Under the pieces are notes generated by a model, which did not search any database, was not told the origin of the DNA, and saw only the letters and a program-made list of their open reading frames with translations. The position numbers and the translations under genes are program-made. Shown in pieces: positions 13,201-27,100 of a stretch of DNA of 64,000 nucleotides. Position 1 is the stretch's first letter; every line of letters starts with the position of its first letter. The DNA is from Nitrospira defluvii (GTDB taxonomy: Bacteria; Nitrospirota; Nitrospiria; Nitrospirales; Nitrospiraceae), in assembly GCA_000196815.1 (NCBI GenBank), contig FP929003.1:2069501-2133500 (forward strand). Direction: 5' to 3'.

Positions 13201-16200
13201 ACCGAACGGCAAGGTGGACCGGAAGGCCTTGCCCGCTCCCGACCTGGATGGCGCCGGCGGATCAATCTACGTGGCGCCCCGGAGCGTCACGGAAGAGTTG
13301 CTGGCCGGCATCTGGGCGGACATCCTCGGCCTGGAGCGGGTGGGGGTGCGGGACCATTTCTTCGAGCTTGGGGGGCATTCCCTCTTGGCCACCCAGGTGG
13401 TCTCCCGTATCAGGAGTGCGTTTCAGATCGAGCTTCCATTGCGGGCCGCCTTCGAATGTCCGACCGTCGCCGACCTGGCCGCGACGGTGGATCGGGTTCG
13501 CGCGGAAGGAAACGGCAGACAGGTTCCCGCCTTGACGGCCGGGCGTCGAGAAGGGCCCGCTCCGTTGTCCTTTGCGCAACAGCGGCTCTGGTTCCTGGCG
13601 CAGCTGGATCCGGAGAGCTGGCTCTACAACCTCTCGTTCGGACTCCGGCTCCGGGGGCCGCTCGATGTGGACGCGTTGCGTGGCAGCTTCGGAGCCGTCG
13701 CGATGCGGCATGACCAGTTACGCACGCGGTTTCTCCGTGCCGAGGGCCGCCCGGTGCAAGTGACAGCGGAGTCTCCAACGCTTCCATTCGAGCGACAGTT
13801 TGCCGATCCGGCGCCCGGGGTTTCTTTGGACCAGCACGTCGCCGATCTGGCCGCAGACGAGGCTCGACGGCCCTTCGCCCCGGAAGGCAGCCTCTTATGG
13901 CGCGTGAAGCTGGTGCAATTGAGCGAACAGGACCATCTGTTGCTCGTGACCCTGCACCATGTCATTGCCGACGGCTGGTCGTTGAATCTGTTGCTGTCGG
14001 ACATGGTTGCGGCTTACGACGCCTTGCGCGCGGATCAGCCTGTTCCATGGACGGCTTCAACGTTGCACTACGCCGATTATGCGCAATGGCAGCGCGGGTG
14101 GATGACCGGCGACGTACTGGAACGCGAGTTGGAATATTGGAAGCGGACGCTCGCGGGAGCGCCGTCTATGCTGAGCCTGCAACCCGACCATCTCCGTCCT
14201 ATTGTCCAGACCTTCCGCGGTGCGCGACACACCTTCACGATCCCCCGGGAGCTGACCTCCACGCTGCAGACACTCGGCCGTCGACAGGGCACCACCCTGT
14301 TCATGACCCTGCTCGCGGCCTTCCAGGTTCTACTGCATCGCTACAGCGGCGAGGTGGATCTCTCCATCGGGACGCCGATTGCGAATCGCACCAGCCTCGA
14401 AACGGAGGAGTTGATCGGCTTCTTCGTCAACACTTTGGTGCTGCGTACCGACCTGAGCGGCAATCCTCGGTTCGTCGACCTCCTCGAGCGGGTGCGGGAA
14501 ACGGTGCTGGGCGCTCAGGCCCATCAGGACGTGCCGTTCGAGCAGGTGGTCGATGCGCTCAAACCGGAGCGTGATCTCAGCCATGCACCGCTCTTTCAAG
14601 TGATGTTCGCCCTGCAGACGCTCGGGCGGCAGGCGATGGAGATTCCGGGTCTCACGATCGAGGCGGTCGAGGTCGATCCCGGGAGCGCCAAGTTCGACCT
14701 GTCGTTGGAGATGACGCTGGCCCCGGAGGGACTCACCGGCTTTTTCGAATTCAATCTCGATCTCTTCGAAGCGGCCACGATCGGCCGCATGGCCGACCAT
14801 TTCCTCACCCTGCTTGCAGGTCTCGCGGCGGAACCGCAACGGAAGCTGGTCGAGTTTCCGCTGCTGGCGGCGGCGGAGCGGTCGCAGGTGGTGGAGGCGT
14901 GGAACCGGACGGGGCGGGCGTATCCGGCGGGGGCGGTGCCGGCGCAGATTGCGGCGCAGGCGGCGCGGACGCCGGAGGCCGTGGCCGTGCGGGCCGGCCG
15001 GACGACGGTGACCTATGCGGCCTTACTCGCGCAGGCGTCCCGACTCGCCCAAGCGCTCCAGGCGCGCGGGATCGGCCCGGAAGGCCTGGTCGCCGTGGCG
15101 CTGGAACGGTCGGTGGATTTGGTCGTGGCGCTGCTCGGCACCTGGTACGCGGGCGCCGCCTTCGTGCCCCTGGATCCGACCTATCCCACCGAGCGGCTGC
15201 GGTACATGCTGCAGGACAGCCAGGCCGCGCTGCTGCTGACCGACGCCGTCCAGGCCGCGCGCCTGGCGCACGACGGCCCGACCCTCTGCCTGGATCGGGA
15301 CCGCACCACCCTCGACGGGTATCCCCCGACCCCGCCGGTACAGGCGACCACCGGAACGCAGCTGGCCTATGTCCTCTACACCTCCGGCTCCACCGGGCAG
15401 CCGAAAGGCGCCGGCAACAGCCACGCGGGCCTCCGCAACCGGCTCCAATGGATGCAAGAGGCCTATGGGCTGACGCCGGCGGACCGCGTCCTCCAGAAGA
15501 CCCCGATCAGCTTCGACGTCTCCGTGTGGGAATTCTTCTGGCCGCTGCTCGTCGGCGCCGAACTGGTCATGGCCGAGCCCGGCGCCCACAAGGACCCGGC
15601 CCGGCTGATCCAGCATATCGTGGAGCAGGGCATCACCACCCTGCACTTTGTCCCGCCCATGTTGCAGGCCTTCATCGACCAGCCCGGCGTCGAGACCTGC
15701 CGGAGCCTCCGGCAGATGCTCTGTAGCGGCGAAGCCCTGCCGGCTACGCTGCCGCCGCGGGTGCAGCAGCGGCTGCCGGAGGTCGCCCTGCATAACCTCT
15801 ATGGCCCCACCGAAGCCGCCATCGACGTCACCGCCTGGACCTGTCCGACGCCCCCCGCCGCTACTGTGCCCATCGGGCGGCCCATCGCGAATCTCCAGAT
15901 CTATGTGCTGGATCCCCAGGGCGAACCGGTGCCGATCGGCGTGCCGGGGGAGTGCTACATCGGCGGGATCGGGGTGGGGCGGGGCTACCATCGGCGGCCG
16001 GACCTGACGGCCGCGCGGTTTGTGCCGGACCCCTTCAGTGAGCAGCCGGGGCAGCGGCTCTATCGGACCGGCGATCTCGTGCGGTACCGGCCCGACGGCG
16101 CCATCGAATACCTGGGGCGGTTGGACCATCAAGTCAAGATCCGGGGCGTGCGCATCGAGTTGGGCGAAGTGGAGGCGGCCCTGCGGCAGCAGCCGGGGAT

Positions 16201-18136
16201 CCGGGAGGCCGTGGTGCTGGCGCGCCGGGACGGTCCCGGCGGAGCCCGGCTCGTCGGGTATGTGACGACGGTCCCGGAGCCGCCCTTCGACGCGGCCGGC
16301 TTGCGGCAGGCGCTCGCGCAGACGCTGCCGGAGTATCTGGTGCCGGCGGTCATCGTACGACTGGCGCAGCTGCCCCTGAGCCCGAACGGGAAGGTGGATC
16401 GCCGGGCCCTGCCCGCGCCGGAGGTGGAGGCGCAGCGCACCCAGGCCTATGCCGAGCCGACGACGGCCACCGAGCAGCAGCTGGCCGCTATCTGGGCCCA
16501 GGTGCTCGGCCTCGCCCGGGTCGGCCGCCACGACAACTTCTTCGAACTCGGCGGCGATTCGATTCTCGGGCTGCAGGTGATCACGCAGGCGAAGGAAATC
16601 GGGCTGTTGCTGACGCCGCGGCAGTTATTTCAGCAGCAAACGGTTGAGCGCCTCGCGGCGGTGGTGAATCTGGAGTCGCCTGCCATGCCTACAATCCAGG
16701 CGGAGCAGGGTTTGGTGTCGGGATTGGTGCCGATGACTCAGGCCCAGCGCTGGTTGTTCGAACAACGGCTGTCCGAACCCCATCACTGGAACCAGTCGCT
16801 CATGGTCACCATGTCGGAAGCGCCGGATCAGGCCAGGCTGACGCGCGCGCTACGGAGGGTGATCGAACAGCACGATGCCTTGCGCACCCGCTTCGACCTC
16901 TCGAACGGTCCGACCGCAAGGATCGAGGCAAGCGTTCCATGTGGGGATCTTTTGTCGTCCGTCGATCTCAGTCGGGTCTCCGATCAAGAGTTAACGGCCG
17001 CTGTCTCCAACGAGGCCGAAGGGTACCAGCAGAGCCTCAATCTGGAGGAAGGGCCTTTATTTCGAGCGGTGCTGTTCGATCTGGGGCCGAACCGGCCCGG
17101 CAGGCTCCTATTGATCGCCCACCATCTCGTGGTCGACGGGGTGTCGTGGCGTATTCTCCTGGAGGACCTTGAGCGGGCGTATGGCGTGGAGCAGGGAGGC
17201 CAACCGGTCTTTCCACCCAAGACCACATCGATCAAACAGTGGACCGATTCGGCACAGGCCTTGGCTGAATCCGGAGTGCTCCTGGGTGAGCTGGACTTCT
17301 GGGCCAAACAGGACCAGTCCATGGATCGTTCGTTGCCGCTTGATGATCCGGCGGGAGAACGGACCGAAGCCTCGGCGGAGACCTGTCACGTCGGGTTCAG
17401 TAGGGAAGAGACGGAAGCCCTGTTGCGGCAAGCGCCGGCTGCCTACAGGACCCAGGTGAACGATCTCCTGTTGGCGGCCTTGGTCCAAACGTTCCATCGC
17501 TGGACGGGCCAGGAACAGCTGTTGCTGGATCTTGAAGGACATGGCCGTGAGCCGGTCATTCCGGGGACCGATCTCTCGCGTACCGTCGGGTGGTTCACGA
17601 GCATCTTTCCACTCCTGCTCCGGCTTCCGGGCGGCTCGATGGGCGAGGTCGTGAAAGGGATCAAGGAACAATTGCGGGCCGTGCCGTCCGGCGGGGTCGG
17701 GTATGGAGTTCTTCGGTATCTGGCCCGTTCGCCCGAGACGGATCGTCTCCGGCGTCAGTCGGCGGCGCAGGTCTGCTTCAACTATCTGGGGCAGCTCGAT
17801 CGAGGCAGCAGTGAACAGGCCCTGTTCGGGTTGGCGTCAGAGCCCACGGGGAGGGAACACGGTTCATCGAACCGGATGCGATATGAACTTAGCATCAACG
17901 CGGATGTCACGGAGGGGCGGCTGAGCGTGAACTGGACTTACAGCCGCGCGCGAATCAAACCGGCGACGATCGAAATGCTTGCCGCCTCGTACCGGCAGCG
18001 GTTGTGCAACCTGATCGTCCATTGCTGCGCGCCGGACGCCGGCGGGTATACCCCGTCTGATTTTCCGGACGTTGCAATCGAACAGGATGCCCTCGACAAC
18101 ATTCTTGAGATCATGGAACGGAATCATGCGCGATAA
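10265..18136 (+). CDS. Non-ribosomal peptide synthetase 2, C-A-T-C-A(Ser)-T-E
   Basis: A 2623-residue protein starting 2 bp after the previous stop. C3 begins [18 protein letters not shown] and its active-site motif is HHILLDE (159-165), with Glu replacing the usual last Gly. A3 (TSGSTG near 638) reads DIWELTADD plus Lys, the same as module 1. T3 is of the GGHS type (Ser 1039). C4 has a normal HHVIADG at 1231. A4 reads DVWHLSLID plus Lys (serine) and is the second copy of the 1.7-kb repeat. T4 Ser is 2099 (GGDS). The C-terminal epimerase is shown by [13 protein letters not shown] (2286 on), GYGVLRYL and CFNYLGQ, so residue 4 should be D-Ser. The 3' end overlaps the next start by 11 bp. Confidence 0.96.
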   Translation: MQANRIEQGTAERAASGGLKNIEAIYPLSPMQEGMLFHTLMNPGTGIYLMQNRYYVEGEMDAELFRKAWEQVIARHSILRTSFVWKSQKRPLQAVHKEIEVPLDVMDWKGKERAEQTADLDALLQQELEQGFDFGKAPLMRLRLIRLTDRTYQFVHSFHHILLDEWCISPLLMDFLAHYEACAQGLVCRAEKPRPYRDYIAWLQKQDLDDANRFWRDYLRDFSTPTPLAYDRPPQGLADQNDDAADHCVHLSPDLTARLTTLAQQHRVTPNTFVQGAWAILLAYYSGERDVLFGVTVAGRPTQLLGVESVLGLFINTLPLRVSVSPEQPVLAWLKNLLAENIRLREYEYTPLIQIQRSSKVSRGEALFHSLFVFENAPVDPALCEGRIMFRAEEEQYRVHTNYPMTVMGWPGKELGLKLSYDRRLFDSETVLRMIGHLKRILEGLIMRPDARIGDLPLLDHEERASLLAHGTGQTEGPRDERSFATRFEAQVRRNPQAVAVTCGDGSLTYEALNRRANRLAKHLRTAGIDPDSIVALLDERGPDLLTMIVGCFKAGAAYLPLDPHHPVARIARLLELSRVAVVVTSYGLKAYLDQVLSAMPAASRPLVLTLDDLWSGQGCDDDRPIPSRMDQLAYVIYTSGSTGVPKGAMVTMGGMLNNMESKLTSLSIGPTGVIAQTASQCFDISVWQFLTGLLCGARTHIVSDELVREPARLLAHLDEAGVTIYEAVPAVLQALLDAGDRSESQRRFSRLRWVLPTGEALPPALCRRWFERHPDIPLMNAYGPAECADDVAVHPILAPPPEDAVRVPIGRAIQHLRLYILNRFFAPVPLGVSGELCIGGVGVGRGYVEDRLRTAQAFVPDPFSTEPGARLYRTGDLARYRPDGTIEYVGRMDHQVKVRGFRIELGEIESCLTDQDEVREAAVIVREDRPGERRLAAYVVPQDGRSIDSEQLRTALQTQLPEYMVPSIFLTLDALPRTPNGKVDRKALPAPDLDGAGGSIYVAPRSVTEELLAGIWADILGLERVGVRDHFFELGGHSLLATQVVSRIRSAFQIELPLRAAFECPTVADLAATVDRVRAEGNGRQVPALTAGRREGPAPLSFAQQRLWFLAQLDPESWLYNLSFGLRLRGPLDVDALRGSFGAVAMRHDQLRTRFLRAEGRPVQVTAESPTLPFERQFADPAPGVSLDQHVADLAADEARRPFAPEGSLLWRVKLVQLSEQDHLLLVTLHHVIADGWSLNLLLSDMVAAYDALRADQPVPWTASTLHYADYAQWQRGWMTGDVLERELEYWKRTLAGAPSMLSLQPDHLRPIVQTFRGARHTFTIPRELTSTLQTLGRRQGTTLFMTLLAAFQVLLHRYSGEVDLSIGTPIANRTSLETEELIGFFVNTLVLRTDLSGNPRFVDLLERVRETVLGAQAHQDVPFEQVVDALKPERDLSHAPLFQVMFALQTLGRQAMEIPGLTIEAVEVDPGSAKFDLSLEMTLAPEGLTGFFEFNLDLFEAATIGRMADHFLTLLAGLAAEPQRKLVEFPLLAAAERSQVVEAWNRTGRAYPAGAVPAQIAAQAARTPEAVAVRAGRTTVTYAALLAQASRLAQALQARGIGPEGLVAVALERSVDLVVALLGTWYAGAAFVPLDPTYPTERLRYMLQDSQAALLLTDAVQAARLAHDGPTLCLDRDRTTLDGYPPTPPVQATTGTQLAYVLYTSGSTGQPKGAGNSHAGLRNRLQWMQEAYGLTPADRVLQKTPISFDVSVWEFFWPLLVGAELVMAEPGAHKDPARLIQHIVEQGITTLHFVPPMLQAFIDQPGVETCRSLRQMLCSGEALPATLPPRVQQRLPEVALHNLYGPTEAAIDVTAWTCPTPPAATVPIGRPIANLQIYVLDPQGEPVPIGVPGECYIGGIGVGRGYHRRPDLTAARFVPDPFSEQPGQRLYRTGDLVRYRPDGAIEYLGRLDHQVKIRGVRIELGEVEAALRQQPGIREAVVLARRDGPGGARLVGYVTTVPEPPFDAAGLRQALAQTLPEYLVPAVIVRLAQLPLSPNGKVDRRALPAPEVEAQRTQAYAEPTTATEQQLAAIWAQVLGLARVGRHDNFFELGGDSILGLQVITQAKEIGLLLTPRQLFQQQTVERLAAVVNLESPAMPTIQAEQGLVSGLVPMTQAQRWLFEQRLSEPHHWNQSLMVTMSEAPDQARLTRALRRVIEQHDALRTRFDLSNGPTARIEASVPCGDLLSSVDLSRVSDQELTAAVSNEAEGYQQSLNLEEGPLFRAVLFDLGPNRPGRLLLIAHHLVVDGVSWRILLEDLERAYGVEQGGQPVFPPKTTSIKQWTDSAQALAESGVLLGELDFWAKQDQSMDRSLPLDDPAGERTEASAETCHVGFSREETEALLRQAPAAYRTQVNDLLLAALVQTFHRWTGQEQLLLDLEGHGREPVIPGTDLSRTVGWFTSIFPLLLRLPGGSMGEVVKGIKEQLRAVPSGGVGYGVLRYLARSPETDRLRRQSAAQVCFNYLGQLDRGSSEQALFGLASEPTGREHGSSNRMRYELSINADVTEGRLSVNWTYSRARIKPATIEMLAASYRQRLCNLIVHCCAPDAGGYTPSDFPDVAIEQDALDNILEIMERNHAR
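14856..16563 (+). repeat. Direct repeat copy 2: serine A-T block
   Basis: Second copy of the 1708-bp block at 8335-10042, offset exactly 6521 bp. It again spans the linker, the full A domain and the carrier domain up to GGDS. One base differs (15327 C versus 8806 T). Because the two gene starts are also 6521 bp apart, the block occupies the same residue range (about 1531-2100) in both synthetases. Confidence 0.97.
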
Positions 18137-21100
18137 ACAGCAGATCGAAGCGATGTACTATCTGTCCCCGCTGCAACAGGGACTCTTGTTTCACCGGCTC
18201 GCCGACGCGGAGGCCGATCCCTACTTCTATCAATATGCCTACCGGCTGCAGGGCGATCTGCGGCTCGATGCCTTCGAAGGGGGCTGGCGCCATGTGGTCG
18301 AGCGCCATGCGGTGCTCCGCACGGCGTTCGTCTGGGAGGGAGTGGAGAAGCCGCTGCAAGTCGTGCGTCGGCAGACCGCTCTGCCCATCGAGCGGCATGA
18401 CTGGCGCGGCGTGCCGGAGGAAGAGCAACGGTTGCGATTCGCGGCTCTCCTCGATGGCGATCGCGCCGCCGGACTCGACCTATTGCGGCCGCCCCTCATG
18501 CGACTGCACGTCATTCGCAAGACGGAGCGAGAATGGCTGTTGGTCAACAGTCATCATCACATCCTTCTGGATGGGTGGAGTATGGCGCTCGTGCTGCGCG
18601 ACGTCTTGACGGCCTACGAGGCGCTGGTGCGGGGGGCCGCTCCGACAGTCGAGTCGCCGCGGCCATACCGCGACTACATCAGCTGGGTCAATCGGCAGGA
18701 TCTGGTCCAGGCCGAAACATTTTGGCACGCGATGCTGGCAGGGATTCAGCGTCCAACGTCCATCGTGATCGAGGCGCCGTCGCAAGACACTCCAGCCGAG
18801 ACTCTGCCCTTTGCCGAGCAGTCCTTAGGTTTATCGATTGACAGGATGGAGGCGCTCCAATCCTTGGCGAAGCGAGTGAAGGTCACGGTGAATACCCTGC
18901 TGCAAGGGGCCTGGTCCCTCTTGCTGCATCGCTACAGCGGAGAGAGCGACATTCTGTTCGGAGCGACCGTATCGGGGCGCCCGCCTGAACTCGCCGGCGT
19001 CGAGGAGATGGTCGGGTTGTTCATCAACAGCCTGCCGATTCGAGTGACCATCCGGCCGGATCAGCCGCTCGGGGACTGGCTGCGTGACTTGCAGGAGCGG
19101 AACGCGGTGTTGCGCCAATATGAATGGACCCCGCTCAGCGATATCCAACGATGGAGCGACGTCCCCAATGGGACGCCTCTGTTCGAGAGCCTGGTCGTGT
19201 TCGAAAGTTATCCGGAGGGCTCGCATGACGGGGAACCATCATCGTTGAGCATCGAGCCCTTGGCCGCGCGGTCGGGCGACGTCTATACGCTCACGCCGGG
19301 ACGCAACAACTATCCCCTTTCGTTGATGGTGGAACCGGGGCGGGATCTGCGCCTCATCGTCTGTTACGCCCACCGGCGGTTTGCGCATGCGGCAATCGCC
19401 CGCATGCTGGGTCATCTCGATCGCTTGCTCGCAGCCATGGCGGAAGCACCCGAGGCGAGGTTGTCAGACCTCTCTCTGCTGACGGATGACGAACGAAAAC
19501 AACTGATCGAGTGGAACGGAGCTTTCACGTCCGACGAGACCGGGGCACGCTGCATCCACGACCTGATCGCCGCCCAGGTGGAGGCAAGGCCGGAGGCCAC
19601 GGCGGTGGTGACCAAGCAGGGGCAGGTGACCTATCAGGAACTTGACCGGCGAGCGGCTGCGCTGGCGCGATATCTGCTGGCGCAGGGTGTGAGACCGGAT
19701 GATCGGATCGGCCTCTGTCTGGACCGTTCGTTGGATTTGGTGGTCGGGATCGTTGCCGTGCTCAAGGCCGGCGGCGCCTATGTCCCGCTCGACCCGACCT
19801 ATCCCCGTGAGCGGCTGGCCGCGATGGTCGCCGATAGCCAGGCCCGCCTCATCGTCACCCGGGGCGACCAGGCACAGGGCGTATCTGATTTTTCGGAACG
19901 GCTGATCCTGCTCGATCGTCAAGCGGAGGAGATCGCAGGATGTAGCGAAGGGCCAACGGCCGTTCCACTGTCACCGTCGAATCTTGCCTATGTGATCTAT
20001 ACCTCCGGCTCCACCGGTCGTCCCAAGGGAGTGGCCGTGGAACATCGGCAGGTGACGGCCTATGTCCGCGCGATCCTGCAACTCGACCCGGTGGCCGCCG
20101 GTGCGAGCATGGCTGCGGTCTCGACGGTGGCCGCCGATCTCGGCAACACGGCCTTGTTCGGTGCGCTCTGTTCGGGGCGTACCCTGCATCTGCTTTCGAC
20201 GGAGGACGGCTTCGACCCCGACGCGATGGCCGCTGCCATGCATGGGCGGCAGGTCGAGGTCCTGAAGATCGTCCCGAGCCACCTCAGGGGACTCCTCCAT
20301 GCGGCGCAACCAGAACGGGTGTTGCCAACCCGTTGCCTCATCCTCGGTGGCGAGGCCCTGCGCCGTGACCTCGTGCAAGAGATCCGCCGGCTCGTGCCCG
20401 GCTGCGCGATCGTCAATCACTACGGCCCGACCGAAACGACGGTCGGCGTGTTGACCCATCTGGTTGAAGCATCGCAGGGCCAATCCGAGAGCGACGTGCC
20501 GATCGGTCGCCCACTCTCCTTCAACCAGGCGCATGTGCTCGACAGCGATGGACAACCGGTCCCGCTCGGTCTGCCGGGAGAACTCTACATCGGCGGGCAG
20601 CAAGTCACGCGTGGGTATCTCGGCCGACCAGAGGCGACGGCGGAGCGTTTCATTCCCGATCCTTTCAGCCGCGTGCCTGGAGCCAGGATGTACCGTACGG
20701 GCGACCGGGCGAAGCGGCGAGCCGACGGCACGGTTGAATTTCTGGGACGTGTCGATCATCAGGTCAAGCTGCGCGGGTTTCGCATCGAGCTGGGCGACAT
20801 CGAGGCGCAACTGCGACGAGAGCCGGGGGTGTCCGATGCCGTTACGATGGTCCGCGAGACCGGCGACGGCACGCCGCAACTCGTGACCTATCTGGCCGGA
20901 CCCTCGACGCTGGATACGGCCGGCATTCGGGCCAGGCTTGCGCATAGCCTGCCGGACTACATGGTGCCGCAACACTTCGTCCTTCTCGACGCCTTTCCCC
21001 TGACTGCGAACGGCAAGCTGGACCGGGCCGCGTTGCCTGATCCCGGACAGCAGACTGCCGCGGCGCTGCCATCCTATGTTGCGCCGCGCAACAGGACCGA

Positions 21101-24100
21101 GGAAATCCTCGCCGCCATCTGGCAAACCGTGTTGCAGGTCGAACGGGTGGGTGTGCACGACAACTTTTTCGCGCTGGGAGGCGACTCGATCCGCACGCTG
21201 CAGGTCATTGCGCGCGCCAACCGGCAAGGCGTGAAACTGACGCCCAAGCAACTCTTCGAACATCAAACGGTGGCGGCCGCCGCGGCGGTGGCGCAGGTGA
21301 AACCGGCCATGCCGATCGAAGCCGGGCAAGCGTCGGTGCAGCACGAGGACACCCGGCCGACGGCAGGCGATCCCACCTCAGCACAGACGATGCCGGAGGC
21401 GACGGCTCTTGTCATGCCGGTCTTTCCGCTCACCGGGTTGACGCCGGAGGAGCTGGCAGGTCGGCGTGAGGATTGGGGGGAGATCGAGGACTGTTACCCG
21501 CTGTCGCCGATGCAGGAAGGCATGCTGTTCCATACGTTGATGAACCCCGGTTCCGGCATTTACCTCATGCAGCAATTTTACGCCTGGGAAGGGCGTCTGG
21601 ATCGGGAAGCCTTCGGCCGCGCCTGGCAACGCGTCATCGACCGGCACCCGATGCTCCGCACCTCATTCATGTGGAAGGATTTGCAGGCGCCCCTTCAGGT
21701 CGTCCATCGGCGTGTCGCTGCGGAGGACGTGATTCAGGACCTGGATTGGGCGGACATGAGTGACGAGCAGCAACCGATCCGCATGGGGGAGATGCTGGAG
21801 CAGGAATTGAAAGAAGGGCTGGATTTCGAACAGGCGCCGCTCATGCGCATTCGTTTGGTCCGCCGTGGTCATGACCGGTACGCCATCGTGCGGAGCTTCC
21901 ACCATATACTCACCGACGACTGGTGCTTCTCGCTGCTGATGATGGATTTTCTTGCCCACTACGATGCCTGCATCCAATGGCGTACGCTGGCGCTGCCTCC
22001 GCCGCCGCCCTATCGGGACTACATCGCCTGGCTGCAACGACAGGACCAGGCTGCGGCTGAGCAATTTTGGAAACAGGAATTGGCCGGCTTCACCACGCCG
22101 ACCCCGTTGGGGATCGAACGGCTCGACCCCGATACCTCCGCAAGCGGGTCCGAAGTGCGCGACGAGTTCATGGAGTTATCGCCGGAAGTGTCCGCGCGGC
22201 TGCGAACCTTGGCTCAGCAACATCACGTGACTCCGAACACCTTTGTGCAGGGAGCCTGGGCCATTCTGCTGTCGCGTTACAGCGGGGAGGCACAGGTGTT
22301 GTTCGGCGTGACCGTCGCCGGGAGACCGACCGACCTGCCCGGTGTCGAGGACATCGTAGGGCTCTTCATCAACACCCTGCCGCTTCGTGTGACCCTGTCG
22401 CCCGATCTGCCGGTGATGACGTGGCTTCAGCACCTGTTGGCGGAAAACTATCGCATCCGGCAGTACGAATACGCGCCGCTGGTCCGCATTCAACAATGGA
22501 GCGAGATCCCGTCCGGACAGGCGCTCTTCCGCAGTCTGCTCGTGTTCGAGAATGCCCCGAAGGACGCGCGTCTCGGCGAAGAACGGGACGATCGCGCCCT
22601 CTCGTACGACCAGGACCGCGTGCACACGAATTACCCAATGACCGTGGTCGGGTATCCGGGCGAGTCCATGGGAGTGCGGCTGTCGTATGACCGGCGGCTC
22701 TTCGAGCGCGCGGAGGTGGCCCGCATGTTGGAGCATCTCAAGCGATTGCTCACGGCCATGGCGGCGTCTCCCGAGGCGTCGATACAAGACCTGCCGATGC
22801 TGGATGAGGCAGAGCGTCACCGCCTGCTGGTGGAGTGGAACGGGCGCGACCGCAGTGAGCCGGCGGCCGCGGATTTTTCCACCCGGTTCGAAACCCAAGT
22901 GCGACGAACCTCGGAGGCCGTTGCGGTGGAATGCGGCGACGACCGTCTCACCTACGACGAACTCAACCGCTCCGCCAATCGGATTGCCCATGGACTGCGC
23001 AGGCGCGGCGTGGGGACGGACGGCATTGTCGCGCTGTTGGACGACCGGGGGCCGGCGCTGCTGTCGATGATCGTGGGCGTGCTGAAGGCCGGTGGTGCCT
23101 ATCTGCCGTTGGATCCGCATCATCCGGGTGAGCGACTGGCGGAGATCCTGGCGTCTGCCCGAGTGAAGGCCGTGATATTCGGGAACCGGCAGGCGGCCTT
23201 GGCTGAGACGGTCGCGACCATGCTGCCGGCGGGTGTCGGACCGGATTTCGTTTCAGTTGAAAACTTCGAAAGGGATGCGCAAGGGGAGTGCAATCTTACC
23301 CCGGTGACGGCACAGCAACGCCTCGCCTATGTCATCTTCACGTCCGGGTCGACCGGGGTGCCCAAGGGGGCGATGGTCGAAACCCGGGGGATGATGAATC
23401 ACCTTCTGACCAAAATTCCGACACTCGCGCTTGGTCCCGCCGATGTGGTCGCCCAGACCGCTTCACAATGTTTCGATATTTCCGTGTGGCAATTCCTGAC
23501 CCCGTTGCTCTGCGGCGCCAAGGTTCAGATCATTCCCGACGAAGTGGTGCGCGATCCGCAACGCCTGTTGGCTGAGGTTTCGGTTCGCGGCGTGTCGGTG
23601 CTTGAGGTGGTGCCCTCGTTATTGGGCGGCCTCTTGGAGGGCCCGTCGTCGCCCCTGCCGCGACTGCGGTGGTTGCTGCCCACGGGAGAGGCCCTGTCAC
23701 CGGACCTGTCGCGTCGATGGTTCGCCCGCTACCCGACCGTGCCGCTCGTGAACGCCTACGGTCCGGCGGAATGTTCCGACGACGTGGCGCTCGCCTGCAT
23801 TCGCGAGCAGCCCGCCGAGGCTGAATTCAGGATGCCGATCGGGCGGCCGATCGAGGGGGTGCAACTGTATGTTCTGGATCGCCGTCTGGATCTCATGCCG
23901 GCCGGAGTAGCCGGAGAGTTGTATGTGGGTGGAGTGGCGGTGGGTCGCGGGTACCTGAGTGATCCGGCGAAGACGGCCGCGTCGTTCGTCCCGGATCCCT
24001 TTTCATCCCGGCCGGGGAGCCGGCTCTATCGGACCGGAGATCTGGCCCGTCACAGGCCGGACGGCGCGCTCGAATTCGTGGGACGTCGTGATCACCAGGT

Positions 24101-27100
24101 CAAGATACGCGGATTCCGCATCGAGCTGGGCGAGATCGAAGCGAGACTGGCGCAGCATCCCGAGGTAGACCGTTGCGTCGTGGTCGTGGCCGAGTCGCGA
24201 CCGGGGCACAAGCAGTTAGTGGCCTATGTGGCGACGACGGCGACCGTGAACGCCGACCGGCTGCGGCTGTTCCTGCGGCGGACCCTGCCTGAGTACATGG
24301 TGCCGGCCACCTTCCTGTTTCTTCACTCCTTGCCGCTCACGCCGAATGGAAAAATCGACCGGAAGGCTCTGCCTGCACCGGACGCGGACCGGCTGGCCGA
24401 TGATTTCGAACCGCCGGCGACACCGACGCAAGACCTGGTCGCGGGAATCTGGGGCGAGATCCTGGGCCTGGAACGCATCGGGCGGCGGGATCAGTTTTTT
24501 GAACTGGGCGGCCATTCGCTTCTCGCCACGCAAGTCATGTCCCGCGTGCGCACGGCGTTTCGCATCGAACTGCCTTTGCGGACGCTGTTCGACCATCCGA
24601 CGGTCGAGGCCTTTGCCTCGGCTATCGACCGGGCCGGGCTCGAAGGGGAAAGCGGACAGATTCCTCCGCTCGTGCCGGTCCCGCGGACCGATCATCTGCC
24701 GCTCTCGTTTGCGCAGCAACGCCTTTGGTTCCTGACGCAAATGGACCCGGAGAGCGGGGCGTACAATCTGCCGTTCGCCCTTCGTCTTGGCGGAGCGCTC
24801 AATCATCCAATCCTGGAACGAAGTTTTCTCGCACTCGTACGCCGGCACGAAACTCTTCGCACCACCTTTCCGGCCGTGGATGGGGAACCCAGGCAGGTGG
24901 TCGTCGAGGTCGACCGCTTTGCGATTCCGGTTGAAGACCTCACGGCCCTGTCGGAGTCGGAGCGGGGCACGGCGATCGGTCGCCATGCCGGAGCCCAGGC
25001 GCAGCGGCCGTTTCACCTGGATCGTGACCTGCCGATTCGTGCACTCCTGCTCAGGGTGAGTGCCGACGCCCATATCCTGCTCGTGACGGTCCATCACATC
25101 GCGGCCGATGCCTGGTCGCTGGCGGTGGTGACTCACGAGGTGGCGACGATCTATAACGCCCTGGCGAATGAGAACGATGGAGCCGGTATTCAATCCGGAG
25201 ACGAGCCGGAAGCCCTGCTTCCAGTCTTGCCGGTCCAGTATCGCGACTTCGCGGCCTGGCAACGGCAATGGCTCCAGGGGGCCCTGTTGGAACGGGAGAT
25301 CGGCTACTGGAAGCAGCGGCTTGGTTCCACGCCGCCGCAATTGATGCTGCCGACCGACCATGCGCGGCCCGAGCGACAGAGCTATCGGGGCGGCCGTCTC
25401 ACGTTCCACGTGCCGGGAGAAATTCTTGAACCGCTGCGGCGAGTGAGCCGGCGTCAGGGCGTGACGCTGTTTATGACGCTGCTGGCTGCCTTCAAGCTGC
25501 TGCTGTCCAAGTTGTCGGGGCAGACCGATATTCTGGTCGGTACGGATGTGGCCAACCGGAACCGCGCTGAGACGGAACAACTTGTGGGGTTCTTCGTCAA
25601 CCTGTTGCCCCTGCGTACGGATCTCAGCGGCAACCCGTCCTTCGTTCAGCTCTTGGGGCGGGTGCGGGAGACAGCCTTGGGCGCCTACGCCCATCAGGAT
25701 GTGCCGTTCGAAAAGATCGTGGATTCGCTCAAGCTCACGCGGGATCTCGGTCGGAACCCGCTGGTCCAGGTTCTGTTCGTCCTGCAAAACGTGCCGCCGC
25801 CCTCGCTGCAGTTGGCCGGCGTGAATGTCGAGTCGCTGGAGTTCGAGCACGAGGTGTCGCGGTTCGACGTGGGGCTCTTCATGGAAGAAACGGAGGATGG
25901 CTGCGCTGGGCTCTGGAAGTTCAGCCGCGACCTGTTCGAGTCCCAGACGATTGCCGGATGGACGCAGCGATTTCTCCGGTTATTGCAGCAGATCGGTTGC
26001 TCGCCCGAATGCGGGATCGAAACTCTTGAAATGGATGACGCGGAGGTCAAGGAGGCGCGCAGGATGGATACAAAACAGCGAAACGACGAGCGGCTGCAAC
26101 GGTTCAAGGCCATCAAACCGAAACCGGTCGCGCTGGCCCAGCGCACGTTGGTGAGCGGTCGGCCGCTCGTGGACGGCCGTGCGATGCCGTGGCTCTATAC
26201 ACCGGCGGTGGACGATGTCGACCTGGCCGGATGGGTTCTGGAACAGCGTTCCCGTCTGCGGCGCGAACTGCTGCAGTCCGGCGCCCTGCTGTTCCGCGGG
26301 TTCGCGATGAAGACCGTGCAGGATTTCGAGTCCGTCGCGCAGGCCTTCTGCGGCGAGTTGTTCGGTGAGTACGGAGATCTGCCGCGGGAAAAGAGCGGAC
26401 GCCATGTCTATGGGTCGACACCCTATCCGCCGGACAAACCGATTCTCTTCCATAACGAAAGCTCCCATATGCATCGCTGGCCGCAGAAGCAATTCTTCTT
26501 TTGCCTGCAGGCGGCGCAGGAAGGGGGGCAGACGCCGATCGTGGATGGCCGGCTGATGTTCAAGGGGCTCCGGCCGGACCTGCGTGATCGGTTGCGCGAA
26601 AAGCAGCTGATGTACGTCCGCAATTTCGTGCCGGGCGTGGATGTGAGTTGGCAGGATTTATTTCGCACCTCCGACAAGGCCGAAGTGGAAGCCCTGTGCG
26701 CCAGGAACGGCATGGACTGGCAATGGCTTGAAAAAGACGGCCTGCGCACCAAGCAGGTCTGTCCGGCGATCATCGAACATCCCGACACCGGCGAATCGGT
26801 CTTCTTCAACCAGATCCAGCTCCACCATGTCTCCTGTTTGGAGCCGGCGGTGCGTGACTCGCTCTTGTCGATGCTCGGTATCGATTCCCTCCCGCGAAAC
26901 GTCTATTACGGTGACGGCACCCAGCTCGAAGATGAGGTCGTCGAAGAGATCGGCCTGTTGTACGAACAGACTGCCGTGCGGTTTCCCTGGCAGGAGGGGG
27001 ATCTCATCATGCTCGACAACATGCTGGTGGCCCATGCGCGCGATCCCTTCGTGGGACCCCGCAAGATCGTCGTGGCGATGGGTGACATGATCGCGCAATC

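Noticed and set aside
19971-25850. Long minus-strand open frames of 457 and 544 codons under synthetase 3
   Set aside because: Composition is typical of antisense frames of GC-rich genes (many His/Arg/Gly), with no domain or start signal; fully explained by the sense-strand NRPS.
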